From an uncultured Peptostreptococcaceae bacterium (GTDB taxonomy: Bacteria > Bacillota > Clostridia > Peptostreptococcales > Anaerovoracaceae): a DNA stretch of 64,000 bases. Made by a program: the position numbers and the translations under genes. Where the stretch lies: NCBI GenBank assembly GCA_949740445.1, contig CATJIF010000074.1, positions 55,782 to 119,781 on the forward strand, written 5' to 3'. Of this stretch, positions 27,164 to 35,291 are shown piece by piece. Positions within the stretch are counted from its first letter, which is position 1, and every line of letters begins with the position of its first letter. The notes under the pieces were generated by a model, which was not told where the DNA came from, searched no databases, and saw only the letters and a program-made list of their open reading frames with translations.

Positions 27164-28375
27164 ATGTGTGCATGTTCTTGTCTCGGTTCTCTGTGCGGAA
27201 CCAACATCGACTCCGACCGAATCTCCTTTTCTGCTTCCAGAGCAAATCTGGTTTACATGGATAAGGTGTATTCGTACAACAAAGTGGAAAGCTGCCCGCT
27301 GCTGCTTCCGCTGACGACCACGCCCGAAAATTACGGCGTGTCTCTGACGGTAAGCGATCCCTGCTGCGGCTGCTGCGATTCGTGCTCGGTGGACCTTTCC
27401 TCTGCGTTCTCCGTCACCAACGCTTACGTATTGACGGAACAGTTTATCCCCACCGGCAACATTTCACCAGGCCAGATTACGGTCAACGGTGCTGCTGTGG
27501 ATTCGATCTCCACTGAAAACGGGCAGTTCGTAGCCTCCACCGCCGGCCTGATCGGCAACATCCAGCGGGAGTGCTGCATGGAATCTGGACTCCCGACCAA
27601 GGCCTTTTTCCTGGCCAATTCCGTAGGGCCCTGGGCGATCCGCTTCCGCATTGTCCTGGAGGGAACGGTATCTACCGGCGGAAAAAACTGCTGCTTCCGC
27701 GCCGAGTTTATCAATAACACCGGCACGTTTGTAGCGCTTCCCGCCAACTCGCTGTCCAATTTCGCAATCCCGAAGCTGAGTCTGCCCTGCGCGGTCAACG
27801 GCATCGCTCCTACGATCCGGTTCCAGTTCGGCGCTGCGGCGAAAATTCTAAACCCCGTGCTGACGGTTACGAACGCCGGAACCGCTGCGGCTTCCAATCT
27901 GGTGCTCAGCGGCACGCTGGTAATTAACCCCACCATGTCTGCCGAGGTTGTGCGCAAGGCTCTCTTCTGCGTCACTGCCTGCGAGGCCATGCTGCCCTGC
28001 GACGGTACGCTGGAAGCACTGGCCGAAGAGGATGAGGAAGATACCTGCGATCCTTTCGCTCCGGACTGCGCCTGCGGTACAGCTTCGCCCCAGCCGCTGG
28101 CCAACACCATCATCGGCGGCGCAGGCAGTTCCTGCGGCGGCAACAGCTGCGGGTGCAACTCCTGCGGCGGTAATTCTTGCGGAGGGAACTCCTGTGGCTG
28201 CGGCTCCTGCGGCGGAAATTCCTGCGGAGGGAACTCCTGTGGCTGCGGCTCTTGCGGCGGAAATTCCTGTGGCGGAAATTCCTGTGGCTGCGGAAACAAC
28301 GGCATTATGACACTGCCCAGCTTTCCCGACCGGGAAAACGGATGCCACACCTGCAGCTCTTGCATGAGCCTGTAG
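27164..28375 (+). CDS. Cysteine-rich protein with CGGNSCGGNSCGCGS repeats
   Basis: A 403-residue protein I do not recognise. It starts MCACSCLGSLCG without a signal peptide; the ATG at 27164 has GTGAGGTATTTGAAT upstream, and an in-frame extension to 26789 is rejected because it crosses the palindrome and sigma gene. A mixed, probably beta-rich body follows with cysteine pairs (DPCCGCCDSC, ECC, NCC), then an acidic segment (EALAEEDEEDTC) and a Gly/Cys/Asn/Ser repeat tail (about 324-380), ending in HTCSSCMSL. Cysteine-dense cytoplasmic proteins of this kind recall spore-coat or exosporium layers that crosslink by disulfides, or metal-binding proteins; both are guesses. It is divergent from the ECF sigma operon and may belong to its regulon. 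Confidence 0.82.
   Translation: MCACSCLGSLCGTNIDSDRISFSASRANLVYMDKVYSYNKVESCPLLLPLTTTPENYGVSLTVSDPCCGCCDSCSVDLSSAFSVTNAYVLTEQFIPTGNISPGQITVNGAAVDSISTENGQFVASTAGLIGNIQRECCMESGLPTKAFFLANSVGPWAIRFRIVLEGTVSTGGKNCCFRAEFINNTGTFVALPANSLSNFAIPKLSLPCAVNGIAPTIRFQFGAAAKILNPVLTVTNAGTAAASNLVLSGTLVINPTMSAEVVRKALFCVTACEAMLPCDGTLEALAEEDEEDTCDPFAPDCACGTASPQPLANTIIGGAGSSCGGNSCGCNSCGGNSCGGNSCGCGSCGGNSCGGNSCGCGSCGGNSCGGNSCGCGNNGIMTLPSFPDRENGCHTCSSCMSL
28163..28297 (+). repeat. 45-bp tandem repeat (three units) in the Cys-rich gene
   Basis: Three adjoining 45-bp units (28163, 28208 and 28253) encode CGGNSCGGNSCGCGS with only synonymous changes or a few substitutions; a shorter related unit lies just before. Such in-frame minisatellites expand and contract by slippage, so length may vary between strains. 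Confidence 0.9.
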
Positions 28376-28389
28376 CCTGCACAAAACAG

Positions 28390-28424
28390 AATCAGCGCGT
28401 GCCCTGCGGTACGCGCTGATTTTT
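28390..28424 (+). terminator. Terminator after the Cys-rich gene
   Basis: AATCAGCGCGT and ACGCGCTGATT, with CC/GG inside, form a long stem around CTGC, followed by TTTTA. On the other strand the stem also closes just beyond the sfsA stop, so it may work in both directions. Confidence 0.85.
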
Positions 28425-28429
28425 ATCTT

Positions 28430-29218
28430 TTATATGGAAAAGAACGGGATTTCCGCAGAAGGTACAAGTTGCACCGGAACCGAATGCAGCAGATGCAGGC
28501 TGTCGCGTTCCACCGCACAGCTGTACGCCAATACCGCAACCCCCGCTTCCTGTGCTTCGCGCAGCGCCTGCCCAAATTCCGGATGGGTCTGATCGTTGGG
28601 CCGAAAGCATTTGACCTGCTCCAGCTGAACGACGAAGAGGATAACGGCTTCATACCCCGCTTTCTTTGCGCGTATCAGCTCCCGTATATGCTTGACGCCC
28701 CGCTGCGTCGGCGCGTCGGGAAACAGCGCCACGCCGTTTCTTTCCAGCGTAACGCCCTTTACTTCTATATAAACTTTCTTCGCAAGGGGAATCTCACACT
28801 GCCGGCCTTCATCCTGCTGCACGGCCGGACCTTCCGCATACAAATCGAACCGGGAGTCGCCGTACACCACCTCGCGCCTTAAAAGCTGCGGCGGTGTTGC
28901 AAAGCCGGGCAGCAGAACCAGGCCCTGCCGCAGCGCTTCCTCCGCCACCTTGTTGGGCGCCTGGGAATCGACGTTGATTAAAACGGAATCGTTGCGGCTC
29001 TTCTTTCGGACGGCAATCAGATCGTATCTGGTCTTTCGCAGATCTGCAATTCCCCGAAACTCCTCCAGATATACAGGCGCACCCAATACGAGAAGCTCCC
29101 TGCAACGTCCCGTATTTTTTACGTGCACGGTCTCTTCTCTCCCGTCTATTAGCACATTGGCAATAAACCGGTTGGGACGCTCTAAAAAAACACCGCTTAC
29201 CACTCGTTTGTACTTCAT
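28430..29218 (-). CDS. sfsA: SfsA family protein (sugar fermentation stimulation / nuclease)
   Basis: A 262-residue SfsA homologue. The N-terminal OB-like part (FLERPNRFIANVLIDG, HVKNTGRCRELL) and the C-terminal PD-(D/E)XK-like nuclease part (YIEVKGVTLERNGVALFPDAPTQRGVKH) are clear. SfsA was first described as a regulator of maltose genes in E. coli; the fold suggests nucleic-acid cleavage. The start at 29218 follows AAGGACG; a 22-residue extension is not conserved. A promoter (CTGCAA complement, 18 bp, TATAAT at 29289-29294) precedes it. It is convergent with the Cys-rich gene. Confidence 0.92.
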   Translation of the reverse strand: MKYKRVVSGVFLERPNRFIANVLIDGREETVHVKNTGRCRELLVLGAPVYLEEFRGIADLRKTRYDLIAVRKKSRNDSVLINVDSQAPNKVAEEALRQGLVLLPGFATPPQLLRREVVYGDSRFDLYAEGPAVQQDEGRQCEIPLAKKVYIEVKGVTLERNGVALFPDAPTQRGVKHIRELIRAKKAGYEAVILFVVQLEQVKCFRPNDQTHPEFGQALREAQEAGVAVLAYSCAVERDSLHLLHSVPVQLVPSAEIPFFSI

Positions 29219-29288
29219 CGTCCTTACTCTCTTTCCCGCTCCGAACCGGATATTCTGCTGCATACTTTGCCGGTCGCCGAGCATAAGT

Positions 29289-29318
29289 ATTATACCACAC
29301 CCCTTGATTTTTCTGCAA
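29289..29318 (-). promoter_or_regulatory. Candidate sfsA promoter
   Basis: On the minus strand TTGCAG (29313-29318), 18 bp and TATAAT (29289-29294) stand about 70 bp upstream of the sfsA start. Confidence 0.5.
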
Positions 29319-29371
29319 TATTTTCCCGCTCCTTCTGAATTATTACACTTCTATGACATCTCTAAAACTCG

Positions 29372-29400
29372 TTGAAAAAAACGGAAAATCATACTAAAAT
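29372..29400 (+). promoter_or_regulatory. Sigma-A promoter of the 29.5-kb lipoprotein gene
   Basis: TTGAAA (29372-29377), a 17-bp spacer and TAAAAT (29395-29400). The ~120-nt leader that follows ends in AAAAGAGG before the ATG. The 300-bp gap between sfsA and this gene holds only the two divergent promoters. Confidence 0.65.
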
Positions 29401-29520
29401 AAAGACAGTATTTGTGTGTATTTACGCCGGTGGATTCGCTTGTCGGGCAGCAGAAATCGCCGGGCTTTCCGGAAGTTCTGCCCGCATCCGAATCTCTCAT
29501 TTCTGAAAAGAGGTTGTTTT

Positions 29521-30045
29521 ATGAAACGAAACTTTTTTGCAGGAAGCGCAGTCCTTCCCCTCGTTCTCTTTTTGCTGTTTCTCACATCCTGCGGAGCACA
29601 GTCCTACGACGAGGATATGAAGGAGGAGGACATTACGTTGCCCTATCTGACAGAGGAATTCAGCAAGCAGCTGCTTACAGATGGCGCCGAGCATCTCGTC
29701 GGCTCTATCGAGCCTGTCGCCTCTGAGGACGGTTCTTCGCAGATTCTCCTGCATCCCAAGGAAGTCGCCTCCTCTCCCGATGCCGACGGCACTTATCCTG
29801 CTGTCAGCTACGTCCGCACCGATTCTCTGAGCGTCCCCGACCAGATGTACGGAAGTTTCGGCGATCCGCCTTCCGTTCTTTCCGCCAGCGAATTCCTCGC
29901 CGCCGTGGAAGCGGATCTGAAGGACAGCGGGCAGAGCTTCGACGAATACGGCGATTATCTTCTGTACGATGTCTACGCCTTAGACGGGCAGGCCCTGCTG
30001 ATTCTCTATAATCCTTCTTACGTTTTGCAGACGCCCAACCCGTAA
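29521..30045 (+). CDS. Putative lipoprotein of unknown function
   Basis: A 174-residue protein with a lipoprotein signal peptide: basic MKRN, a hydrophobic core, and a lipobox LTSC with Cys24 as the lipidation site. The mature part is acidic and has no motif I recognise. GAGG lies 7 nt before the ATG. It is followed by a strong terminator, so it is monocistronic and convergent with the recombinase gene. Confidence 0.8.
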   Translation: MKRNFFAGSAVLPLVLFLLFLTSCGAQSYDEDMKEEDITLPYLTEEFSKQLLTDGAEHLVGSIEPVASEDGSSQILLHPKEVASSPDADGTYPAVSYVRTDSLSVPDQMYGSFGDPPSVLSASEFLAAVEADLKDSGQSFDEYGDYLLYDVYALDGQALLILYNPSYVLQTPNP

Positions 30046-30074
30046 CCTGCTATTTGCATATGGCCATACACCCG

Positions 30075-30914
30075 TTACTCCCTGCCGCAAACCGATTGCG
30101 GCGGGATTTTTTGTGTGATTTCTCCAAGATCCAGCGTCAGCTGTCCTTCCAGAGCCGATGCCTTTTCTTTTGCAGCCCGCGGTTTTCCTTTCTTTCCCTT
30201 TTTTCCTTTGCCTGCCGAATTCGCCTTCGCATCCCCTGCCTCTGGAACCGCTTTTTCCTCGGCCGTGGTTTCTCCTGCCACTTTGCCGGCTGCTGCGGCA
30301 TCGCTTTCCTCCTGTGCATCTTTCAGCCGCATGGCCTTCGCCCTGTCGTAAAATGTCCCTGTCGGTACGCCACAGGCTTTCGAAGCCTGCCGTACCGACA
30401 TCGTACCGTTTCGCCACGCCTCGTACACCTCGTAAAATTTTTTGGGCAGTGTACGAGACGGCCTTCCGAATTTTACACCGCGCTCCTTTGCCGCTGCAAT
30501 CCCTTCCGCCTGCCGCTGGCGGATGTTGCTGCGTTCATTTTCCGCTACAAACGACAGTACCTGCAGCACAATGTCGCTTAAAAACGTTCCCATCAGATCC
30601 TTGCCTGTACGAGTATCCAACAGAGGCATGTCCATCACTACGATATCGGCTTCGATCTCCTTTGTTATAATGCGCCACTGCTCCAGTATTTCTTTATAGT
30701 TTCGCCCCAGCCGGTCGATGCTTTTGATATAGAGCAGGTCATCCTTTTTCAGTCGCTGCGCCATACTCTGATATTCAGGACGGTCAAAGTCGCTGCCGGA
30801 CTGCTTATCCGTAAAGATATTTTCTTTCGGAATGTCCAGTTCCCGCATAGCGATCCATTGCCGGTCCTCGTTCTGATCTCTCGCGCTGACCCGGATGTAC
30901 CCATAGCTTGCCAA
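30075..30914 (-). CDS. Serine recombinase (resolvase/invertase family) with low-complexity tail
   Basis: A 279-residue serine recombinase. The resolvase domain has YGYIRVSARDQNEDRQ with the nucleophile Ser10 and Arg8, then SIDRLGRNYKEI and the long helix E; a helix-turn-helix follows at ~155-195 (GTMSVRQASKACGVPTGTFYDRAK). Unlike Tn3/Hin-type proteins of 180-200 residues, an Ala/Lys/Gly/Glu-rich tail of about 80 residues follows (with a GKGKKGKKGKP run). No transposase or clear inversion sites flank it, so it is a solitary recombinase whose target is unknown. Its last codons overlap the lipoprotein terminator. Confidence 0.88.
   Translation of the reverse strand: MASYGYIRVSARDQNEDRQWIAMRELDIPKENIFTDKQSGSDFDRPEYQSMAQRLKKDDLLYIKSIDRLGRNYKEILEQWRIITKEIEADIVVMDMPLLDTRTGKDLMGTFLSDIVLQVLSFVAENERSNIRQRQAEGIAAAKERGVKFGRPSRTLPKKFYEVYEAWRNGTMSVRQASKACGVPTGTFYDRAKAMRLKDAQEESDAAAAGKVAGETTAEEKAVPEAGDAKANSAGKGKKGKKGKPRAAKEKASALEGQLTLDLGEITQKIPPQSVCGRE
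30081..30112 (+). terminator. Terminator of the lipoprotein gene
   Basis: CCTGCCGCAA and TTGCGGCGGG form a 9-10 bp stem with a 5-nt loop, followed by ATTTTTT. It lies inside the 3' end of the oppositely oriented recombinase gene. Confidence 0.8.
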
Positions 30915-31160
30915 TACAAATTCTCCATGTTCACCCCGCGGGTGATTGCTTCGTCTGCTTGCCTCGTTGTATTTCTTCTATTATAGCGAAAATCTTTGCC
31001 TTGTCCCATATTTGGAAGAATAAAAATAAGCGCAAAAAACGAGAAACCCCTTTCGGATTTCCCGTGTATCCACCACCTGCAAAGCTGCCAGGGCGTGCGC
31101 CGCATATCCCTGGAATGGAACGGAACACTCTATTTATCGTAACTATCTTTTATTTTATGA

Positions 31161-31166
31161 TATAAT
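31161..31166 (+). promoter_or_regulatory. -10 box before the MFS transporter gene
   Basis: TATAAT 32 bp before the MFS start. No convincing -35 hexamer stands 16-18 bp upstream. The rest of the 284-bp gap between the divergent recombinase and MFS genes shows only a small GAAA-loop hairpin near 31042-31060. Confidence 0.4.
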
Positions 31167-31197
31167 CGTATCGTACAATTCAGGAGGGAGAATCGAG

Positions 31198-32400
31198 ATG
31201 ACGCACTTGCTCTTACTCATTATTTACCTGTCCTTTATCAGCCTGGGGCTGCCCGATTCGCTGCTGGGCGCTTCCTGGCCGGCGATGTATTCCGCCTTTG
31301 GCGTGCCGATTTCCTTTATGGGAATGGTTTCCATGATTATTGCCGCAGGTACCATCGTTTCCAGCCTGATGAGCGACCGCCTGACCCGCCGTTTCGGTAC
31401 AGGAATGATAACGGCGGTCAGCGTGGCTACTACCGCCGTCGCTCTGGCCGGCTTTTCTTTTACGCATTCCTTCTGGCCTCTGTGCCTGTGGGCTGTCCCT
31501 TATGGCTTAGGCGCCGGCAGCGTGGATGCCTCGATAAACAATTACGTAGCCCTGCACTATCCCAGCCGCCACATGAGCTGGCTGCACTGCATGTGGGGGA
31601 TCGGCGCTTCGCTGGGGCCGCTTTCCATCAGCCTGGCGCTTCGCAGCGGATACGGCTGGAACGCGGGCTATCGCGGCATGGCAGCGCTTCAGGCCGCACT
31701 GACTGCCATTTTTCTGCTCAGCCTGCCTCTGTGGAAACAGCACGCCAGCGCACGGTTTTGCGGTGCAGCCCCCTCACAAAAGCCCTCTTCGCAGCCGCAG
31801 CCGATCCGCCTGCAGCAGGTAGTTGCTCTTTCCGGCGCAAAGGAAGCTATGCTCGTCTTTTTCTGCTACTGCGCTCTCGAGCAGACAGCCAGTCTCTGGA
31901 CTGGAAGCTATCTGATGCTGCATTTGCAGCTGCCCGCAGAAACAGCGGCAGGCATGGTCAGCCTGTTCTTCCTGGGCGTCACTTCAGGTCGATTCTTCAG
32001 CGGATTCCTGACGCTAAAGCTCAGCGATGTGCAGATGGTGCGCCTGGGGCAGTGCCTTCAGCTTGCGGGCATTGCCGCGCTGCTGTTTTTCACAGGCGTT
32101 CCTGCTGCGCGGGCCGGGCTTCTGCTGCTGGGGCTGGGCTGTGCACCCATCTACCCCTGCTGCATCCACGCGACACCCGCCCGCTTCGGAGCCGATGTCT
32201 CCCAGGCCATCATCGGCGTGCAGATGGCCAGCGCCTACGTGGGTACCTGCGCGATGCCGCCTCTGTTTGCTCTGATCGCAAACCATATCGGTGCAGGCTG
32301 CCTGCCGCTGTATCTTCTGTTGCTGGGGATTCTCATGGCTGTCATGCACCAGAGACTGTTGCAACGCTGCACTGTGAGCGCGAACTCTACTTCTGTATAG
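31198..32400 (+). CDS. Major facilitator superfamily transporter
   Basis: A 400-residue protein with twelve predicted membrane segments. The short loop between helices 2 and 3 has the MFS-like MSDRLTRRFGTG. It also shows the GxxDxxxNxYVA-type helix-4 segment (GAGSVDASINNYVALHY) and WLHCMWGIGASLGP, features seen in FucP/sugar-type and related MFS proteins such as YbjJ/YfkF-like families. The substrate cannot be told. GGAGGGAGAATCGAG precedes the ATG. Confidence 0.87.
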   Translation: MTHLLLLIIYLSFISLGLPDSLLGASWPAMYSAFGVPISFMGMVSMIIAAGTIVSSLMSDRLTRRFGTGMITAVSVATTAVALAGFSFTHSFWPLCLWAVPYGLGAGSVDASINNYVALHYPSRHMSWLHCMWGIGASLGPLSISLALRSGYGWNAGYRGMAALQAALTAIFLLSLPLWKQHASARFCGAAPSQKPSSQPQPIRLQQVVALSGAKEAMLVFFCYCALEQTASLWTGSYLMLHLQLPAETAAGMVSLFFLGVTSGRFFSGFLTLKLSDVQMVRLGQCLQLAGIAALLFFTGVPAARAGLLLLGLGCAPIYPCCIHATPARFGADVSQAIIGVQMASAYVGTCAMPPLFALIANHIGAGCLPLYLLLLGILMAVMHQRLLQRCTVSANSTSV

Positions 32401-32440
32401 TGACTCTGCGCCCTTTTTCACAAAACCTTCACCTGCACAT

Positions 32441-32470
32441 TAGACAACATCGACTTTTATGCGGTATAAT
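32441..32470 (+). promoter_or_regulatory. Promoter of the subtilase gene
   Basis: TAGACA (32441-32446), 18 bp and a perfect TATAAT (32465-32470), 85 bp before the start codon. Confidence 0.55.
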
Positions 32471-32554
32471 AAATGTGCGCACAAAGGCTTTCGGGGCCGC
32501 AAGGCGTTCCGAACAGCTTTGACTGCGCACATGGGGTGAAAGGAGATTTTTTGA

Positions 32555-34117
32555 ATGAAACGATATGCAGCTATCCTCACAGCCGCTGCACTTTTTTTGC
32601 AGCTTTCCGCAGGCCCGGTCTCGGCCCTCTGCAAAAAGCTACCGACCAGTTCCAGTGCTGTACTGGAAAGCAGCGATCCTTCCGACTACGAAAACAATCA
32701 GATTCTGACCATCCTCCGAAACGGGGAACTGAAGCTTCTTTCCTGCCGGGATGCGACAGAGCTTTCGCAGAAGCTTTCAGAACTCTGCGCCGACCCGCAG
32801 GTCGCCTTAATACAGCCTAACTATACTTATACCGACACCGCTGCCCTGACTGCCGACCCGCTGTCAGAACGCCAATGGGCGCTGAAAAACAGTGGTGGCT
32901 TTACTCTCGAAGAGACATCGGAGAGATTTCCAGTGATTTCCGATCCCTTTGGAATGCCAGCTGCGCCGCAGCAGGAGATCCGACAGGTCGTGGCCTCTTT
33001 TGGCATCGACATCAACGCAGCGGAAGGCTTTCAGCTCTACAACGGCGGCCGTCGTCCCGTTACCGTCGCCCTGATCGATACCGGCGTGGATTTCAGCCAT
33101 GCAGAGCTTTCGCACAGCCAGTGGGTAAACGAAGATGAAATTCCAGGAAACGGCATCGACGATGATAACAACGGTTACATCGACGATGTTTGCGGCTGGA
33201 ATTTCTATGCAAATACCAATCAGGTCTACACCGGCAGCGACGATGTGCACGGCACCCACGGCGCAGGTACCATCGCTGCCGCTGCGAATAACGGCATTGG
33301 CATCGCAGGCATTGTCCGCGGCGATCAGATTCGCCTGATGTCGCTGAAAGCCCTGGGTGGAAACGACGGCAGCGGAACGACAGCTTCGATTATAGAGGCC
33401 ATACGCTACGCTGAAAATAACGGCGCCTCTATCTGCAACCTCAGCCTGGGGACTTCTCAAAACGATATGGCGCTCTATCATACGATTGCTGATTCGTCCA
33501 TGCTGTTTATCGTCGCTTCTGGAAACGACGGCAGAAATATCGACCGCTTTCCCTGCTATCCGGCATCGTACAGCCTCGACAATATCATTTCCGTCGCCAA
33601 TCTGAATGTGGACGGCAGGCTGCATCCTACCTCCAATTACGGCGCCGGCAGCGTGGATATCGCTGCGCCCGGCACGTATATTCTCAGCACTGCGCCGCAA
33701 AACACCTACTGCTACATGACCGGCACCTCCATGGCCGCGCCCATGGTGACGGCTGCCGCCGCCATGGTATACAGCCACTTCGATCAGAGTTCGCTTGCCG
33801 ATGTCAAGGAGATTTTGCTTTCCTCTGCCACCACTCTCGACAGCCTGCACTCCCGCACGGCAAGCAGCGGCATGCTGAATCTGGGCGCTGCCCTTTCCGC
33901 CCGGACAGCTCCCTCCAAGACAGATTCCTCTCAGACAGATCCTGCCCAGGCAGAGCCCGGTCCGCAGCAGCCTGCGCCCGTCGAACCGCCATTAAAAAAC
34001 GCCCCCAGCCAACCGGCTGAGAGCGTTCCCGCTTCCCAAACGCCCCTGTACTTTCGCTGGGAGCGTTCCTGGTTTTTCATTATTCGTAGCGCAGCGCCTC
34101 GATGGGGTCCATTTTAG
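32555..34117 (+). CDS. Secreted S8 family serine protease (subtilase)
   Basis: A 520-residue subtilisin-like protease with a Sec signal peptide (residues ~1-25). A propeptide-like stretch (30-100) precedes the catalytic domain: Asp175 (VALIDTGVD), His232 (VHGTHGAGT), oxyanion Asn324 (ASGND) and nucleophile Ser392 (GTSMAAP). A Ca-binding-like DDDNNGYIDD segment is at ~202-211. After the domain come a Thr/Asp/Pro/Gln-rich linker and a short aromatic end. The 3' end runs 38 bp into the convergent permease gene and across the opposing terminator. AAAGGAGA precedes the ATG. The natural substrate is unknown. Confidence 0.9.
   Translation: MKRYAAILTAAALFLQLSAGPVSALCKKLPTSSSAVLESSDPSDYENNQILTILRNGELKLLSCRDATELSQKLSELCADPQVALIQPNYTYTDTAALTADPLSERQWALKNSGGFTLEETSERFPVISDPFGMPAAPQQEIRQVVASFGIDINAAEGFQLYNGGRRPVTVALIDTGVDFSHAELSHSQWVNEDEIPGNGIDDDNNGYIDDVCGWNFYANTNQVYTGSDDVHGTHGAGTIAAAANNGIGIAGIVRGDQIRLMSLKALGGNDGSGTTASIIEAIRYAENNGASICNLSLGTSQNDMALYHTIADSSMLFIVASGNDGRNIDRFPCYPASYSLDNIISVANLNVDGRLHPTSNYGAGSVDIAAPGTYILSTAPQNTYCYMTGTSMAAPMVTAAAAMVYSHFDQSSLADVKEILLSSATTLDSLHSRTASSGMLNLGAALSARTAPSKTDSSQTDPAQAEPGPQQPAPVEPPLKNAPSQPAESVPASQTPLYFRWERSWFFIIRSAAPRWGPF
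33994..34027 (-). terminator. Terminator of the MacAB-like efflux operon
   Basis: On the minus strand AACGCTCTCAGCC pairs fully (with two G-U) with GGCTGGGGGCGTT around a GGTT loop and is followed by a T-run. It lies inside the 3' coding part of the convergent subtilase gene. Confidence 0.8.
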
Positions 34118-35291
34118 CCGCCCGGCGCGCTGGATAGATGCCGAAGAACATACCGATGATAGCAGAAAAGCCTACAGCCACTACGACCACCATGGGGTTC
34201 ATAGAAAATTCCACGCCTACAGCCCCCATGCCCAGCGCCGCAATCAGCATGCCAAGCCCTGTACCCAACAGGCCGCCCATGGCAGAAACGATCATGGATT
34301 CGATCAGGAACTGAAACAGGATATCGCCGGTGCGCGCGCCCAGGGACTTTCGAATGCCGATCTCCCTTGTGCGCTCCGTCACCGATACCAGCATGATGTT
34401 CATAATGCCGATGCCGCCGACTAAGAGCGAAATTCCGGCAATGATGCCGATGGCGATGGACAGCATGCTCAGCACTTCGTTCATGGCTCCCTGCTGCTCC
34501 GCAGCCGCTTCATAGATATAATATCCTTCGGGCATGCCCTTCAGCCGCACAAGCCAGTTTGCCATCTGCGTTCCCACTTCCGAAATATTCAGCGTATCGT
34601 CTACAAAGGTATAGAAATACAGCGTGTTGTCCGCCTGCATAGGCATCAGCGTATAGGGCACGATGCCTGTGACGTTTTCGGAGGTATTCATCTGTGTAAA
34701 GATGGTCTCCTCTTCTTTGTATACGCCCACGACAGTGTAATCCTTGGTTTCTCCCTCCAGCGTCAGCTCTACCGTGCCGCCCACGGCGTTTTCTGTGCCG
34801 AACAGCGCCACGGCCGACGGTGCATCTAAAACGATGCGGGGCCTCGCGCCGGCCACTTCGGCTTCGTTGAGCATGCGGCCGTAGATGATGTTCATATTCA
34901 TCATGCGGTCGTAGCCCACGTCGCGGCCGTAGACGTACATCTTCTTTTCGATATCCCCCACTCTCACTGTAGATACTTCTGTAACGTAGGGATCGGCATA
35001 GCGCAGCTCGTCCTTAAACTCTCTCCGAAACTTCTCCAGGTCGTCCATGGTAAAGCTGGCCTCGGAGGGTACGTAACCATCGATCATGCTCCAGTTTACA
35101 TACAGGATCACGGCGCCCTTGCCCACGCTTTCAAACTGCTTGTTCACCACGCCCTGGATGCTCGAACCGATGGCTGTGATGGCGATGACGGAGCTGATGC
35201 CGATGATAATGCCCAGCATCGTGAGGAAGGAGCGCATTTTATTGATGCCGATGGCGGAAAGCGCCAGTCTGATGTTTTCTATAATCAGCAT
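34080..35291 (-). CDS. MacB-like ABC transporter permease
   Basis: A 403-residue MacB/FtsX-type permease. One N-terminal transmembrane helix (SFLTMLGIIIGISSVIAI) is followed by an extracytoplasmic MacB periplasmic core-like domain (~45-265), then three helices with RTREIGIRKSLGAR between them and the C-terminal YPARRAAKMDPIEALRYE signature. GGGAGGTGG precedes the ATG at 35291. It forms a tripartite system with the next two genes, probably exporting a peptide, lipopeptide or antibiotic in this Gram-positive context. Confidence 0.92.
   Translation of the reverse strand: MLIIENIRLALSAIGINKMRSFLTMLGIIIGISSVIAITAIGSSIQGVVNKQFESVGKGAVILYVNWSMIDGYVPSEASFTMDDLEKFRREFKDELRYADPYVTEVSTVRVGDIEKKMYVYGRDVGYDRMMNMNIIYGRMLNEAEVAGARPRIVLDAPSAVALFGTENAVGGTVELTLEGETKDYTVVGVYKEEETIFTQMNTSENVTGIVPYTLMPMQADNTLYFYTFVDDTLNISEVGTQMANWLVRLKGMPEGYYIYEAAAEQQGAMNEVLSMLSIAIGIIAGISLLVGGIGIMNIMLVSVTERTREIGIRKSLGARTGDILFQFLIESMIVSAMGGLLGTGLGMLIAALGMGAVGVEFSMNPMVVVVAVGFSAIIGMFFGIYPARRAAKMDPIEALRYE

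Noticed and set aside
28132..28306. CRISPR-like or non-coding repeat array
   Set aside because: The repeat is in frame within a coding sequence and its changes are mostly synonymous, as expected for a protein repeat.
27424..28365. 313-residue minus-strand frame rich in PQEFPPQE opposite the Cys-rich gene
   Set aside because: The Pro/Gln repeats are simply the complement of the Cys/Gly/Asn repeats; there is no start signal and the plus strand has a site, start and terminator.
32864..33850. 328-residue minus-strand open frame opposite the subtilase
   Set aside because: The opposite strand carries an intact catalytic triad in the right order; this frame is a shadow.
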